Source of the DNA: Rhizophagus clarus
Lineage: Eukaryota > Glomeromycota > Glomeromycetes > Glomerales > Glomeraceae
DNA length: 64,000 bases
Reading direction: 5' to 3'
Assembly: GCA_015698045.1 (NCBI GenBank)
Contig: BLAL01000162.1
Coordinates: 496,001 to 560,000, forward strand
Shown here: piece by piece, positions 48,491 to 59,552 of the stretch
Position numbering within the stretch: position 1 is the stretch's first letter
Layout of the letters: every line of letters starts with the position of its first letter
Notes under the pieces: generated by a model
What the model saw: only the letters and a program-made list of their open reading frames with translations
What the model was told of the DNA's origin: nothing
Database searches by the model: none
Program-made: the position numbers and the translations under genes

Positions 48491-48900
48491 AGTTTTTTTT
48501 TATATGATTATTAAGCAAACTCAAATCTAACATATTTATATATTATTTGGGATCCTGCTAGTCACTTAAAAAAGAAGTTTAAAATTGAGACATTAGTAAA
48601 ATATTTTATTAAGAAATAAACTCAAAAAAAATATTGGGTTTCCCCCTATCAAAATTCTACACATTCAAAAATCTGGCCATCTAAAAAAAAATAAAATAGT
48701 AGAAATATTAGTAAACATTTCGCTAAAAAATAAATTCTAAAAAAAATAAACCTAATTAAAATTTACACATCCAAGAATCTGGTTGTCTAGAAAAAAAATA
48801 AAAATAAAAATAGAAATGTTAATAAAACATTTCATTAAGAAATAAATTTAAAAAAATCTCTTTTTCTTACTAAAATCTACTTGAAAAAAATGTGAAAAAA
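48491..48900 (-). repeat. Exon-like cassettes with a shared 60-bp boundary
   Basis: 48491-48550 (AAGCAAACTCAAATCTAACA and flanks) is a near-identical reverse complement of 61656-61720. Three cassettes follow on the minus strand, each T-tract, AG, about 30-35 nt such as ACAACCAGATTCTTGGATGT, and a weak donor. Spacers contain GAAATGTTAGTAAACATTTC-like inverted repeats. Confidence 0.5.
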
Positions 48901-49080
48901 ATTAAGAGATCTACTTAAAAAAGTGTGGAAAAATCTAAGAGGAAAAGGATAATAGAGGGGAAAAGGACCAAATAATTAAAAGGAAACAAGGGAAAGCAAA
49001 AATATAAAGGAAGGAAAAGTGTAAAGGAGTGAAGAAAAAATAAAGGAATTTGCATAGAAAAAAAAAAGAAAGTGGTATAG
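48900..49080. repeat. Polypurine tract (plus strand)
   Basis: About 180 bp of A/G-rich sequence such as AAGGAAACAAGGGAAAGCAA, beside the cassettes. Confidence 0.65.
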
Positions 49081-49559
49081 TTAAAAAAAAAGTTTAAAAA
49101 AAAAAAAGTCTTAGTAAATTTTTTTTAAACTTTTAATTTTTTTTTGTGATTAAAGCTTAATTTATTAAATTAATATTGATCATATGATACACATAATATC
49201 AAATTAAATATAAATAGGGACTTTTTCCTGAAATTTTTTTTAATTTTTTTATTTAATTTTTTTTCTTATTATAATTTATTTATTATATTTAATATAATTT
49301 AATTTATATTATAATTAATGAGTATTGCTAATCTTAACCAAGGGGAAATTTCCTTCCCCTCATATTATGTGATTTATGCATCACATAATTATTTTTTTTA
49401 GAAACTTGGTGCTAAGAAAAAAAAATATTTTTTAATTTAAAATTTTTTATTTAAAATAATTTTATTTAATAAAATTTTATTTATAAACATTAAAATTTAT
49501 GATATAATGTCAAAACAATTTATTAATTTAAGAGTTCATATGTTTTATTGATTAAAAAT
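49081..49559. other. AT-rich spacer
   Basis: Nothing supported. Confidence 0.4.
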
Positions 49560-50590
49560 GTTTATTTCTTAATAATAAAATGAATAAAAAAAGAAGAGTT
49601 ATAATAAAAAGAAAAACAAGGAATGAAAATATAATGAGGTAACAGAAAAAATAAAGGAATGATTGAAAAGAATGAAATGGTAAAGAGAAAACGAAAAGTG
49701 TAAAGATGGAGTGGGGAAGGAGTAAAAAAGAATGAAAAAAATGAAGGAGGAATGAAAAGAAAGGGAAAAATAATGGAAAGATGAAAAGTTAAGAGAATAA
49801 TGATAGAGAGGTGAAAAGTAAGGAAAATAATAATGAGAAAATAAAAAGGAAGGAGTAAAACGAAAGGGAGATGAAAAAAAGGAAAAAGCGAAAGGAAGAA
49901 CAAAAAAGAAAAAGAAAAAAAAATAATCAGAGGGTAGAAGAGAAATGAAAAAAAGAAGGGCACAATAAGAAAAAACTGATAAAAAGGCAAAAAGGAAGAT
50001 AGAAAAATGAAAAGGAAAGAGAATAATAATGAGAAGACAAAAAGGAAGAAGATAACAACGGTGATGCAAAAAGAAGGAAGATAACAATGGGAAGATGAAA
50101 AAAAAGAAAGGTATAGAAGTGAAAAGACAAAAAAGAAAGAGGATAATGATAGGGAGATGAAAAGAAAAAAGGAAAATAATAGGGAAATGAAAAAGAAATG
50201 ACGGAATAGAATAAGAAAAATGAAAAAGAAAGAGGATAATGATAAAGAGATGAAAAGAAAAAGAAAAAATAATGGAAAAATGAAAAAGAAGAGACGGAAT
50301 AGAGTGGGAAGACAAAAAAGAAAAAGGATAATGATAGAGAGATGAAAAGGAAGAAGGAAAACAATAGGGAGACAAAAAAAAAGAGACAGGATAGAGTGTG
50401 AAGGCGAAAAATAAAGAGGATAATGATAGGAAGATGAAAAGAAAGAGGAAAATAATGGGAAAACAAAAAGAAAAAGAGAGACAAAGAGAGAGTGAAAAGG
50501 AAGAAAAAAAATAAAGAGAAAAAAATTAGTAAAGAACGAAATGTAATAAGCGAAAATAAAAATAAAAAAAATAAACATATCTTAAAGAAA
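49560..50590. repeat. 1 kb polypurine tract (plus strand)
   Basis: Loose repeats of GAGGATAATGATAGGGAGAT, GAAAAGGAAG and GGAAGATAACAATGGGAAG. It is nearly free of C and T except for ATGAT steps. Its complement gives the longest open frames in the window (up to 338 codons of Phe, Leu, Ser, Ile), in three overlapping frames, which marks them as composition artefacts. At its right edge AAAGACCCCAAAATATATAG matches in reverse the start of the cassettes at 55380-55415. Confidence 0.85.
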
Positions 50591-51107
50591 GACCCCAAAA
50601 TATATAGATAAAGGTGGGGTGCAAGGTTGCATCACCATCATAGAAAAATTTTATGAGGTTAGATTCTTATTTGCGTATAATTTATGAATTTTTAAACTGA
50701 TATTATATTATCAATTTGTATATTTTCAATAGTTTTTTTTAAAAGTGAAAGGTCTGATTTGCGTATTTTTAATACATATTTGGCGAACATATATATATAT
50801 ACACAGCCTCTAAATGTGATGATTGGAACCTCGTCGTGATAATTGATATGATATCTACTATATTTACTAGTATCAAAATAGCCAAAGTGTACATGATTAC
50901 ACTTATGTTACTTAGAAAAATTATTCCCAAAGTGTACAAAACAGTTATCTTAATATGATATCTTCGTATTCAGGAGCCTTATATATACACATGTGATAAA
51001 TGATTTAAATGCACTAATTGATCTGCATAATTATACAAGATATATCAAAAATACATCTCTTTTTCGTTGTTTCATTATTTTATAAGATGTTAAATTGAAA
51101 ATATAGT
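50591..51107. other. Spacer
   Basis: No gene. Two diverged copies of a phrase with AAAGTGTACA occur near 50883 and 50936. Confidence 0.35.
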
Positions 51108-54100
51108 TATGAAAGACTTTCAAAGCATAAATATGTTGCCTGTATTATATATCCTAAAAAAGTAGTATGCATCTGTGGTAAAAAAATCAAACTTAATCAA
51201 AAGTGGGAAGAAGATTATCTTAACTATCATGTTCAACATTCTAGTTGTAAGGCAGATGAAGGACAAAGAACGATATATAATTGATTTCAATTAGCAAAGT
51301 TAAAACAAAATGAACAAGTTAAGGATGAGAAAGAATATGATTCTGATATACTGTATATAATAATATGAATGATGATAATTTAGTGCAAATTGATGAAGAA
51401 AATGAAATAGCCAAAATCAAGATCAAAATGAATTTTTAGCTATCAACATTGATCAACTGTTAAGTAATATAAATAGTACAAACAATACTAAAAAAAAAAA
51501 GTTAATTTGTATTGGACTTCAATCTGCAGAAATATCAGATTATATCAAACAAACTTCTACACAGTTTGGTGATAGTTATCATATTAAAATTATTACATGT
51601 GAGCTTTTTCCTAATTTATTTTCACAGAAGTTCAGCAGAAAAAATTGAATTTTAAACAAAAAAGGTTATTAAACCATGCACTTTTTGCAAAATCTATATA
51701 AAAAATTGATCAATTATGTAAATGGCTAAATAAATTTATTGTTTCTAATATTAAATTCTATTTGTTTAATAATATTATATTACTTTCAAATAAGGTAATG
51801 CAATACGTGCAAAAAGTTATACTGAAGTTGCTAAAGATGGAAATATATGCCATGAATATTCTTTTATTCAATATAACAAAGTATTATATAATAGAATAAC
51901 TTGTCCTTTACCATTACCTAGCAATATCAAATTTACTCCCAAATATTATTGAGAAGATAATCCTTTAAAATGATACCTTCAGAATTGTGATCTTTGTGAT
52001 ATTTGGAATACACTTAATAATAAATCAGAAAATCAACAAGAAAATCCATGGATTATTCTTGCCGATAAAGCTATAAAAGGTGCTTTTAAGGATATGCTGA
52101 TATTTACTGGTCTTTGTGAAGTTATGAGTAATGCAATTGAATGAAAAATTAAGAACAAATCCTAAAGAAATTTAAAATATAGCGAAGAATTTACCAGCTT
52201 TTTAACCATATTGGGAGGAATAAACTCAAGAGTTTTAGAGTTGTTTAGACAAAATTTAGAAGACCGTTTACTTCAATCAATACAGTATAGTTAAATTTAA
52301 TGTATTTTGAATATAACTATTTAAATTTCTAATTTATTTAATTAAAATTTATTAAAATTTATTAGACATTTAAGAAAAAATAATGAAGACTATTTAACAA
52401 ATCCAGAATTATGTTATGAAAATGTAGCAAGATTTAAAAGATTAGCTGATACAATTAATTATAATAGACTTATTTTGGCAATGACTGATAATACGAAACT
52501 CAAATCATGATTACGGTATTCTTCCAGTCTTAGTTGTATTATTGGATCAGTACTTTCAAAAAAAGAAACAAAAATAAATGTATATAACGACATTCCAAGA
52601 ATAATTAATAAAAGTAAACTAGAAAATGGAATTGCAAAAAATGTTCGTGCATATATTCTACAAGTAAGAATTTAATTACTATTAATTATTATCTCTGTTA
52701 TTTTTTTATCTTTCTAATTTATATATTGTGTAAATCAGATACTGTTACCAGCATTTCCTCCTATAGTCATTGCTTTAATTCCAAACAAAGAAACTGAAAC
52801 TGCAAACATAATATCACAATTACATAAACAATTAGTTTTAGAAATTACACTACAACTTGGTTTTTGTATACTTTCTTTAGGGTCTGATGGTACTATAACA
52901 AAGTTCCAAGCATAACAATCCATTTTAAATATTCAAATAAATAAAAAGTTAATAATTAAAGAATTACAATTTAATATTAACTTTTTTTGTCCAATTTTTA
53001 ATCATGTTGGTCCTGTAATACGTGTTCAGAATCCTAAATACGTGAAAAAAATAGCAAGAAATGCTGTAATGTCAAGAGCATGATTATTAACATTTGGTAA
53101 CTCTTTAGCCTGATTTGATTATTTTTTACAACTTATTAATCAACATGATTCCATTTTATATAAGAATGATATCATTAATTTAGACCATCAGGATGATGCA
53201 ACAGCTTATAGAACTTTTTGTTCTTCAAATTTTTGTCAATATTTAACAACTGATTTTTAAGTTAAAATTGGAATAGAAGGATTTGTTATTTATATTTTTA
53301 TAATAAGTAAATATTAAAAATACTTATAATGAAAATTTCTTTTAATTTGAATATTCACTTTTATTTTTTATTTATAAAAGAAGAAATAATTGATAGTTAT
53401 CTTAACTGTAATATTGCGCCATTTGAATGAATCAGAATGGTTATGACTGGATATTTTTTTATTCAATTATGATATATTCACATAGAAATTCTTTTTCAAA
53501 AATATCCTAAATTTATTTCAATATGACAAAACTTTTTAGCAAGTCAAACCTTTGCTATTTTAATTTCTCTTTGTGAATCACTTATTTTATTAATTAAGGC
53601 TCATTGTGAATATTACCCACAAACACCATTTTTACCTTGGTACCATGGATCTGAGCCTGTGAAGCATTTTTTTGGTATTGCATGTCAATTAAATTCAGAT
53701 TTTGACTTTGCAAATTTGATCCAAACACTTTCTAAAATATCACAGTATTCCATAGCTCTAAGATCAAAAAAGTTACTCTTTAATCAAGAAAAAACTGTTT
53801 GTTAAAGTAATTATTATTTAATTGTAAAATTTTTATTTTTACTTTTATTTTTATTTTATTTTATTTTATTTTTAATAATAAATTTTTTATCTACTAGGTT
53901 ATCATTTTGATTATAATACACCTGGTAATTTAGAAGAATCAATATTAGAAATATTGTGCCTCTGACCAATAGATAAACAAATTTCACAAACAATAAAGCA
54001 TTCACGCTATTTAGTTTGTGAACTTGCTGAATTTCTTGGAATGATTCAACTTGCAGATATCACACTTGAACTAAATTTGCAAGTTTTAATCAATATTCAT

Positions 54101-55159
54101 AAAAAAGAAGTTTCCATATCATGTAGAAAATATGATGATGAAAAAGATGAAGAACATAATGAAAACACTGAAACTGATTTAACTATAGCATTAACAGAAG
54201 CATCTCGTGAAATGAAATGTATTTCAACAGAAGAATATAATAGTGATGAAGAGAATTTATCAAATTTATTCCAAAAAGAGTCTTCACAGTTAAAAATAAT
54301 TGATCAAATTTCAAAAGATCTTTCTGTTTTGTATAATGGAGATAGCAGTAAATTATAATAATTTTCATGATTTTAATTATTATTTATTTTCTATTAATTA
54401 AACACTTTTTCAAATATAGTTAATTTCAGATTATTAGAAGATAGTTTAGATTTTGAAATTCTATTACAATAACGATAAAGACATAACGCATATACTTCAA
54501 GGCCACTTGAATAAAAATTCAAAACAGTTTCTATAAGATCTAATTCTACTGCTACTATACAGCCAAATAAAACTAGTCATTTTGTTGCTTATTTTACTAA
54601 AAATGAAAATCTGGAGCAATGATTTGTTACTCAACAAAAATGATGAAAAGAAAATTGTAAAAAAATATCAATTACCTTAGCTTAGCTTCATACCAAAGAA
54701 TTAGAATGATCAAAAAAAAAGAAAAATTTGCCTAAAAAAAAAATAAAATCACTTATTCAAAGTGAGTATGATTTTATTATGTGCTTTTTATTTACAGTAT
54801 AATAATAATTTTTTAATTATTTAATTGTTTCTGAAGTTCCAAATATTGAAACTGCAAATATTTCAAAGGATTTTCTGTTAATTAAGGAAGATTATGTATT
54901 TGTGATATATGGTGATCAAATGTGCATAGAAAGAGTTATTGCAGTTTATTTCAAAGCCTATGGTAATCATTATTATTCTGAAGAGGTAATAACAAATTTA
55001 GATGATATATCTTATATATCTTTACACATTTATATTCTAATTCATCATGTATTCAGTGATTTAACTAGCAAAGGATGCAATATTTTAACCCACCATATTG
55101 CTTCTAATATCATTTATCATATTGAACCAATTATTGTATTAGTTGAAGAAATATATTGA
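51108..55159 (+). pseudogene. Large decayed zinc-finger/transposase-like gene
   Basis: A multi-exon gene of mobile-element character. It opens YERLSKHKYVACIIYPKKVV, then CICGKKIKLNQKWEEDYLNY and HVQHSSC, a probable zinc-binding CxC..H..C module. Further on come LICIGLQSAEISDYIKQTST, PWIILADKAIKGAFKD, ENVARFKRLADTINYNRLIL, AMTDNTKLKS, YILQ-intron-ILLPAFPPIVIALIPNKETE and LDHQDDATAYRTFCSSNF. The later part has PWYHGSEPVKHFFGIACQ, LVCELAEFLGMIQLADITLE, an acidic region and YISLHIYILIHHVFSDL. Exon ends with GTAAG or GTAAT and TAG acceptors are visible. Long frame-intact stretches are interrupted mainly by TGA, several where Arg or Trp is expected (YN-TGA-FQLAK, PFE-TGA-IRM, CL-TGA-PID). I recall this as an expanded family in Glomeromycotina. 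It may be a DDE transposase, but I cannot assign a superfamily. Confidence 0.6.
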
Positions 55160-55329
55160 AGCTACTAGGAAATGAAAAACAGTATTATTATGATTATTTT
55201 GGTCGAAAAGATATAATTTAAACAATACAATAGTAATTTTCTTACGTTTTATTAGATAAAGTCATAAGATTCGTTTGCTTATTTTTTTTAACTATTTGAG
55301 ATTAAGTGTTAATTTTACGTACTGACCTT
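55160..55329. other. Spacer
   Basis: Nothing supported. Confidence 0.3.
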
Positions 55330-55650
55330 AATAAAAACTCTTGTATACAGCTATTAGTAAAAAAATTTTATGTTCTCTGACCTCTATATATATATTTTGG
55401 GGTCTTACTAAAGAATCTAAAAAGAATAAAAGAAATGAAATACAAAAATAAAATATAAGGAACGAAGTATAAAAGATAAAAAAATATGAATCAGTCTGTG
55501 ATGCTAACATACCTTAGTATACCTTAATTACAAAACCTGAAGGGTCAAAGAACCTAAAAAAAGCGAAAAAGTTAGTAAAGAATTAGTAAAAAAAACAAAA
55601 ATAAAAAAAGAAAGAAAAGAACATACCTTGAGCAAAAAGTTTAAAGAAAA
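55330..55650 (-). repeat. Short exon-like cassette group
   Basis: Two or three minus-strand units: TTTTTTAG, ATTCTTTA, GTAAGACCCC at 55405-55420; and TTTTTTTAG, GTTCTTTGACCCTTCAGGTT..., with a weak GTATACTAAGGTATG donor region, at 55510-55555. The CTATATATATATTTTGGGGT edge recurs at 50585 and, diverged, at 62895-62925. Confidence 0.45.
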
Positions 55651-55945
55651 AATATATTCTCTGGTTAAGTTTAGTAATTCTCATAATTAATTATAATTTA
55701 ATTTAATTTTTTTATAATTCATTATAGTTGTACTAAGTTATAGATATACATATGTACATATGGTATATATATATTATATATTATACAACATCTGTTTAAC
55801 CTTATGAAAAGCCCCTCCTTTGTAAGCAGATAGAGGTTCAATAGTGCCTATAGAGGAAGAGTCATTGCTGCTCTTTCTACTTGTTTATAGTGACAAAAAG
55901 AGGGAGTTTTCAGTAGTAAGGCTTAGTATAATTATAAATCTATAT
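55651..55945. other. Spacer with a GC-richer patch
   Basis: 55800-55920 (around GCAGATAGAGGTTCAATAGT) is less AT-rich than its surroundings. I could not fold it into a tRNA or other known RNA by eye. Confidence 0.3.
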
Positions 55946-56560
55946 TTTTAAATTATTTCATAATGATATTATATTTTTAAGTTACTTCATAAAAACATTT
56001 ATATTTTTAAATCATTTCATAATGATTATATTTATATTTTTAAGAATCTAAGTTGTTTTATTATGACATATTAAATTAAATATATAGTATTTCATCTATA
56101 TTTCTAAACTATATCTATAAATTATTTCATAATAATATTTGAATAAATGCAAAATAATTTTATTATTACAATATATAATATTTTATTTATATTTTTAAAT
56201 CATATTTACAAACTATTTCATAATAATATTTGAATAAATGCAGAATAATTTCATTATTGCAGAAATATTTTATATATAATATTTTATTTATATTTTTAAA
56301 CTATATTTACAAATTATTTTATAATAATATTTGAATAAATGCAAAATAATTTCATTATTGCAAAGATATTTTATATATAATATTTTATTTATATTTTTAA
56401 ACTATATTTACAAACTATTTTATAATAATATTTGAATAAATGCAAAATAATTTTATTATTACAAAATTATTATAAAAATATTTCATATATAGTATTTCAT
56501 TTATATTTTTAAATTATATTTATAAACCCTTATAAAATAATATTAAAATAAATTCAAGTT
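55946..56560. repeat. AT-rich tandem repeat, unit about 120 bp
   Basis: About five units with ATATTTGAATAAATGCAAAA, TAATTTCATTATTGCA and ATTTTATTTATATTTTTAAA. Non-coding. Confidence 0.8.
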
Positions 56561-56919
56561 TTACAAAATTATTTTAATATAATAAAAGTATCTTACAATT
56601 ATTATAAAACCAATTTAAAAAAAAATAGCATTTTTAGTAAAGTATACCAATAACCTTATGATCATTTAATAAAAAAATAATTTTTTTAAATACATAATAT
56701 ATAAAATGTATAGAATACTTTTATAAAAGATGTTTAACAAATCATTTTAATAATATTAAAATATTAAATTATGTCATTAATTTCATTAGCTTTGCATTTG
56801 CATATTAGAATTAACTTTATTTGTATAGTATCTATCTACTATTTATATTTCATTTGGCATCTTTATAAAAATAAAAGTAGAAAGTTTTTTAAAGAAAATA
56901 ATAATAACGTCTTTTTTAG
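56561..56919. other. AT-rich spacer
   Basis: Nothing supported. Confidence 0.35.
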
Positions 56920-57690
56920 TTTTTTTTTACCTTAATTTCAAAAGTCTAATTATATTTTTATCCAGTAATACTCAAAAAATAAATAATTTAATCAATTAAA
57001 AAAAATAACAAAAAATATCTTTTAAATCTTTTTTATTTTAATTTCAAAAGCCTGATTGATTATATTTTTCATTTGATAATATTATAAAAAAAAAAAAATT
57101 AATAATAATTAATTAAAAAAAAAATAATAAAAAACATTTTTTTCAATCCTATCTTATCTTAATTCTAAAATTTAATCATACTTTTCATCTAATAATACTA
57201 TAAAAAAAAAAATTAATAATAATTATTAAAAAAAAAATAACAAAAAATATTTCTTCTAATCTTTCTTTACTTTAATTCTAAAGTCTAATCATACTTTTTA
57301 TTTAATAATATTATAAAAAAAGTTAATAATAATTAATTAAAAAAAAAATAATAAAAAATATCTTCTTCAACTCTCTTTTACCTTAATTTCAAAGTTCAAT
57401 TATACTTTTTGTCTAGTAATACTACTAAAAAAGAAAAAAAAAATTAATAATAATTAATTAAAAAAAATGGTAAAAAATATCTCTTTTAACTTTCCTTTAC
57501 TTTAATTTCAAAAGTCTAGTCATGCTTTTTATTCAGTAATACTACAATAAAGAAAAAAAAATTAATAACATAATTAATTAAATAAAAATAATGAAAAATA
57601 TCATCTATACTCCTTTTTTCAGTTATTTTAATTTTAAAAGTTTAAATCATACTTTTTATTTGGCAACACTACAATAAAAAAATTTTTTTT
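56920..57690 (-). repeat. Type I exon-like cassette array, degenerate
   Basis: Seven units of about 110-120 bp. They are recognisable as the cassette of 741-3045 and 25986-27745 but richer in A/T: many C:G pairs of the other arrays are T:A here, and several donors have decayed (ATCTTAATT, CTTTAATTT in place of CTTACCTTAATT). The array ends near 57697 with the same boundary, AGATCAAATATTCAGATTAT, as at 3056. Confidence 0.7.
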
Positions 57691-58149
57691 TTCTAGATCA
57701 AATATTCAGATTATTTAATTAAATTAACAAATCACATAACTATACTTTTATATCAAATAATTTGTTATATTATACTAAATAATTTGTTATAGTATTAACA
57801 AATTTTTTATAATAAAAGTCTAATCTTTACTTTGTTATATTAAGATATAACTGTAACTAATAAAATAAATCAAATAAATAAAATAAATAATAATATTAAA
57901 TAAATTAATCAAATTAATTATATTATTATAATCATTATAACTATTATAATTATTACAATTATTATGATCATTTTAACTATTGTAACTATTATAACTAGAG
58001 GTTTGGTATTTATCACCACTGGTAATCACTACTAGTATCACGTGATTTTTAAAAATTTTTATTGGCTAGTTTTTTTGATTTTTATTTGATCAATAAAAAA
58101 TAAGTTACATTATAAGTTTATATAAAATTTAGTTTAGCCATATGTAATA
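57691..58149. other. AT-rich spacer
   Basis: Includes a short ATAACTATTATAATTATTAC trinucleotide-like run (57925-57995) that recurs near 59450-59510. No gene. Confidence 0.4.
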
Positions 58150-59000
58150 TTAATGCATTAATGCAAATATATGTAAAGAAGAACCAGAAAAACTAAAAAA
58201 AATAAAAGAAAGAAAAAATAAATAAAACAAATTAGTAAATGAAGAAGGATATAAGGAAGCAAAGGATGAATGAAATATGATGAAGAAATATGAATAATAA
58301 CAAAAAAAGGATAGATAAAATAAAAGATGAATAAAGAAAATATAAGGGAATGAAGATGATTGAAAAGAAACAAAGAGAAAGTAAAGAGAACAAAAAAAGT
58401 GACAGGAAGCAAAAAAAAAGAATAAAGAAAATGAAGATAAAATGAAAAAAATGAAAGAATAAGAAAAAATTAAAGGGAGTTATAGAAACAAAAGGTAATG
58501 AAAAGAAATAAAGGCAATAAATAGGAAATGGAAAAAAAACAAGAGGAATGAAAGGGAATGAAGAATAAAAAATAATGAAAAAAATGAAGGAAAAGTAAAG
58601 GAAACAAAAAAAGTATAGTGAAAAAAATAAAAGAAAATGAATGATGAGAAATGGTAAAATAAAAAAAAATAAAAAAATGAAGAGAAAATCAAAGAAAGCG
58701 AAAGAATAATAAAAAAAATAAAAAAAATGAATAAGAAATGAGAAAAAAATAAAAGGAAATAAAGGAGACAAAAAAAAAATAATGAATAGAGAATAAAAAA
58801 CAATAAAAAGAACAAAGAAAAGTAAAGAGAATGAAGAATCATAGTGAAAAAGAATAAAAAAAAATAAAGAAAAAATAAAGAAAAATGAAGTGGTAAAAAA
58901 AATGAAAGAAAAATAAAAGGAAAATAAAAATAATGAATAGGATGAAAAAAAAAAAATGAAAAAATCAACAAAAGAAACAAAAATAAGTAAAAAAATGCAA
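58150..59000. repeat. Polypurine tract (plus strand)
   Basis: About 850 bp of A/G-rich sequence, richer in A than the others. Overlapping Phe/Ser/Ile frames on the complement are artefacts. Confidence 0.85.
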
Positions 59001-59330
59001 TAGTCAAAACACCTACTCACCCCATAGAAAAGAAAATGATAAAGTAAGATGGTTAGTATCATTTTAAAGAAAAGTAAAACAACAAGAGAATTAGAGAAAA
59101 AAATAAAAGAAACTATATACCTTACTTGAATTTTACTGAAATAACATATACTTAAAAAGAAACAAAAGGATAATAAAGGATAAAGAAAAGAATGAAAAAA
59201 ACTAAAGACTTACCTTTAACAAAACAAAAATTAAAAATAGTTATATTTAAAAAAAAAGAACTAACAAGTTAATAAAAAATGAAAGAGGAATATGATAAAA
59301 AAAAGCAAAAAATGTAAGCCAAAAAAATCA
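59001..59330 (-). repeat. Short exon-like cassette group
   Basis: The same order as 24590-25620. The segment CACCTACTCACCCCATAGAA (59009) matches CACCCACCCATAGAAAAA (25274), and ACCTTACTTGAATTTTACTG (59119) matches ACTTACTTGAATTTTCACTC (25364). These are two copies of one arrangement of purine tract plus cassettes. Confidence 0.55.
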
Positions 59331-59552
59331 CGTGTAAAAAAAAAATTTTAAATAACAAATCAGTTATCAATGTAACAGGTAACAATAAATAATAAACATA
59401 TGACACTGGTGGTGAATACTAGTATTGGTGTTTTGTAGTAATTTTCTTATAACTATTATGACTATTATAACTATTATAATTATTATGATAATTATGATAA
59501 TTATGATTGAATAATTTTTAATTTTAACATTTCTTTTTTTTAAAGTTATAAT
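59331..59552. other. Spacer
   Basis: Nothing supported beyond an ATTATGATAATTATGATAAT run at 59455-59515. Confidence 0.35.

Noticed and set aside
49560..50598. Long minus-strand ORFs (up to 338 codons) rich in Phe, Ser, Leu and Ile
   Set aside because: They overlap in three frames and follow entirely from the purine-only composition of the opposite strand. No protein family signal is visible.
44938..55159. A stretch of endobacterial DNA using UGA for tryptophan (mollicute-related symbionts live in these fungi)
   Set aside because: The genes have spliceosomal introns, their relatives use TGG at other Trp positions in the same frame, and other lesions (frameshifts, TAA) are present. They are decayed fungal genes.
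55800..55920. Possible tRNA or other structured RNA (GAGGTTCAATAGTGCC resembles a T-arm)
   Set aside because: No acceptor stem or anticodon arm could be paired by eye at the correct distances. A tRNA search program would decide; a hit with a full cloverleaf would overturn this.
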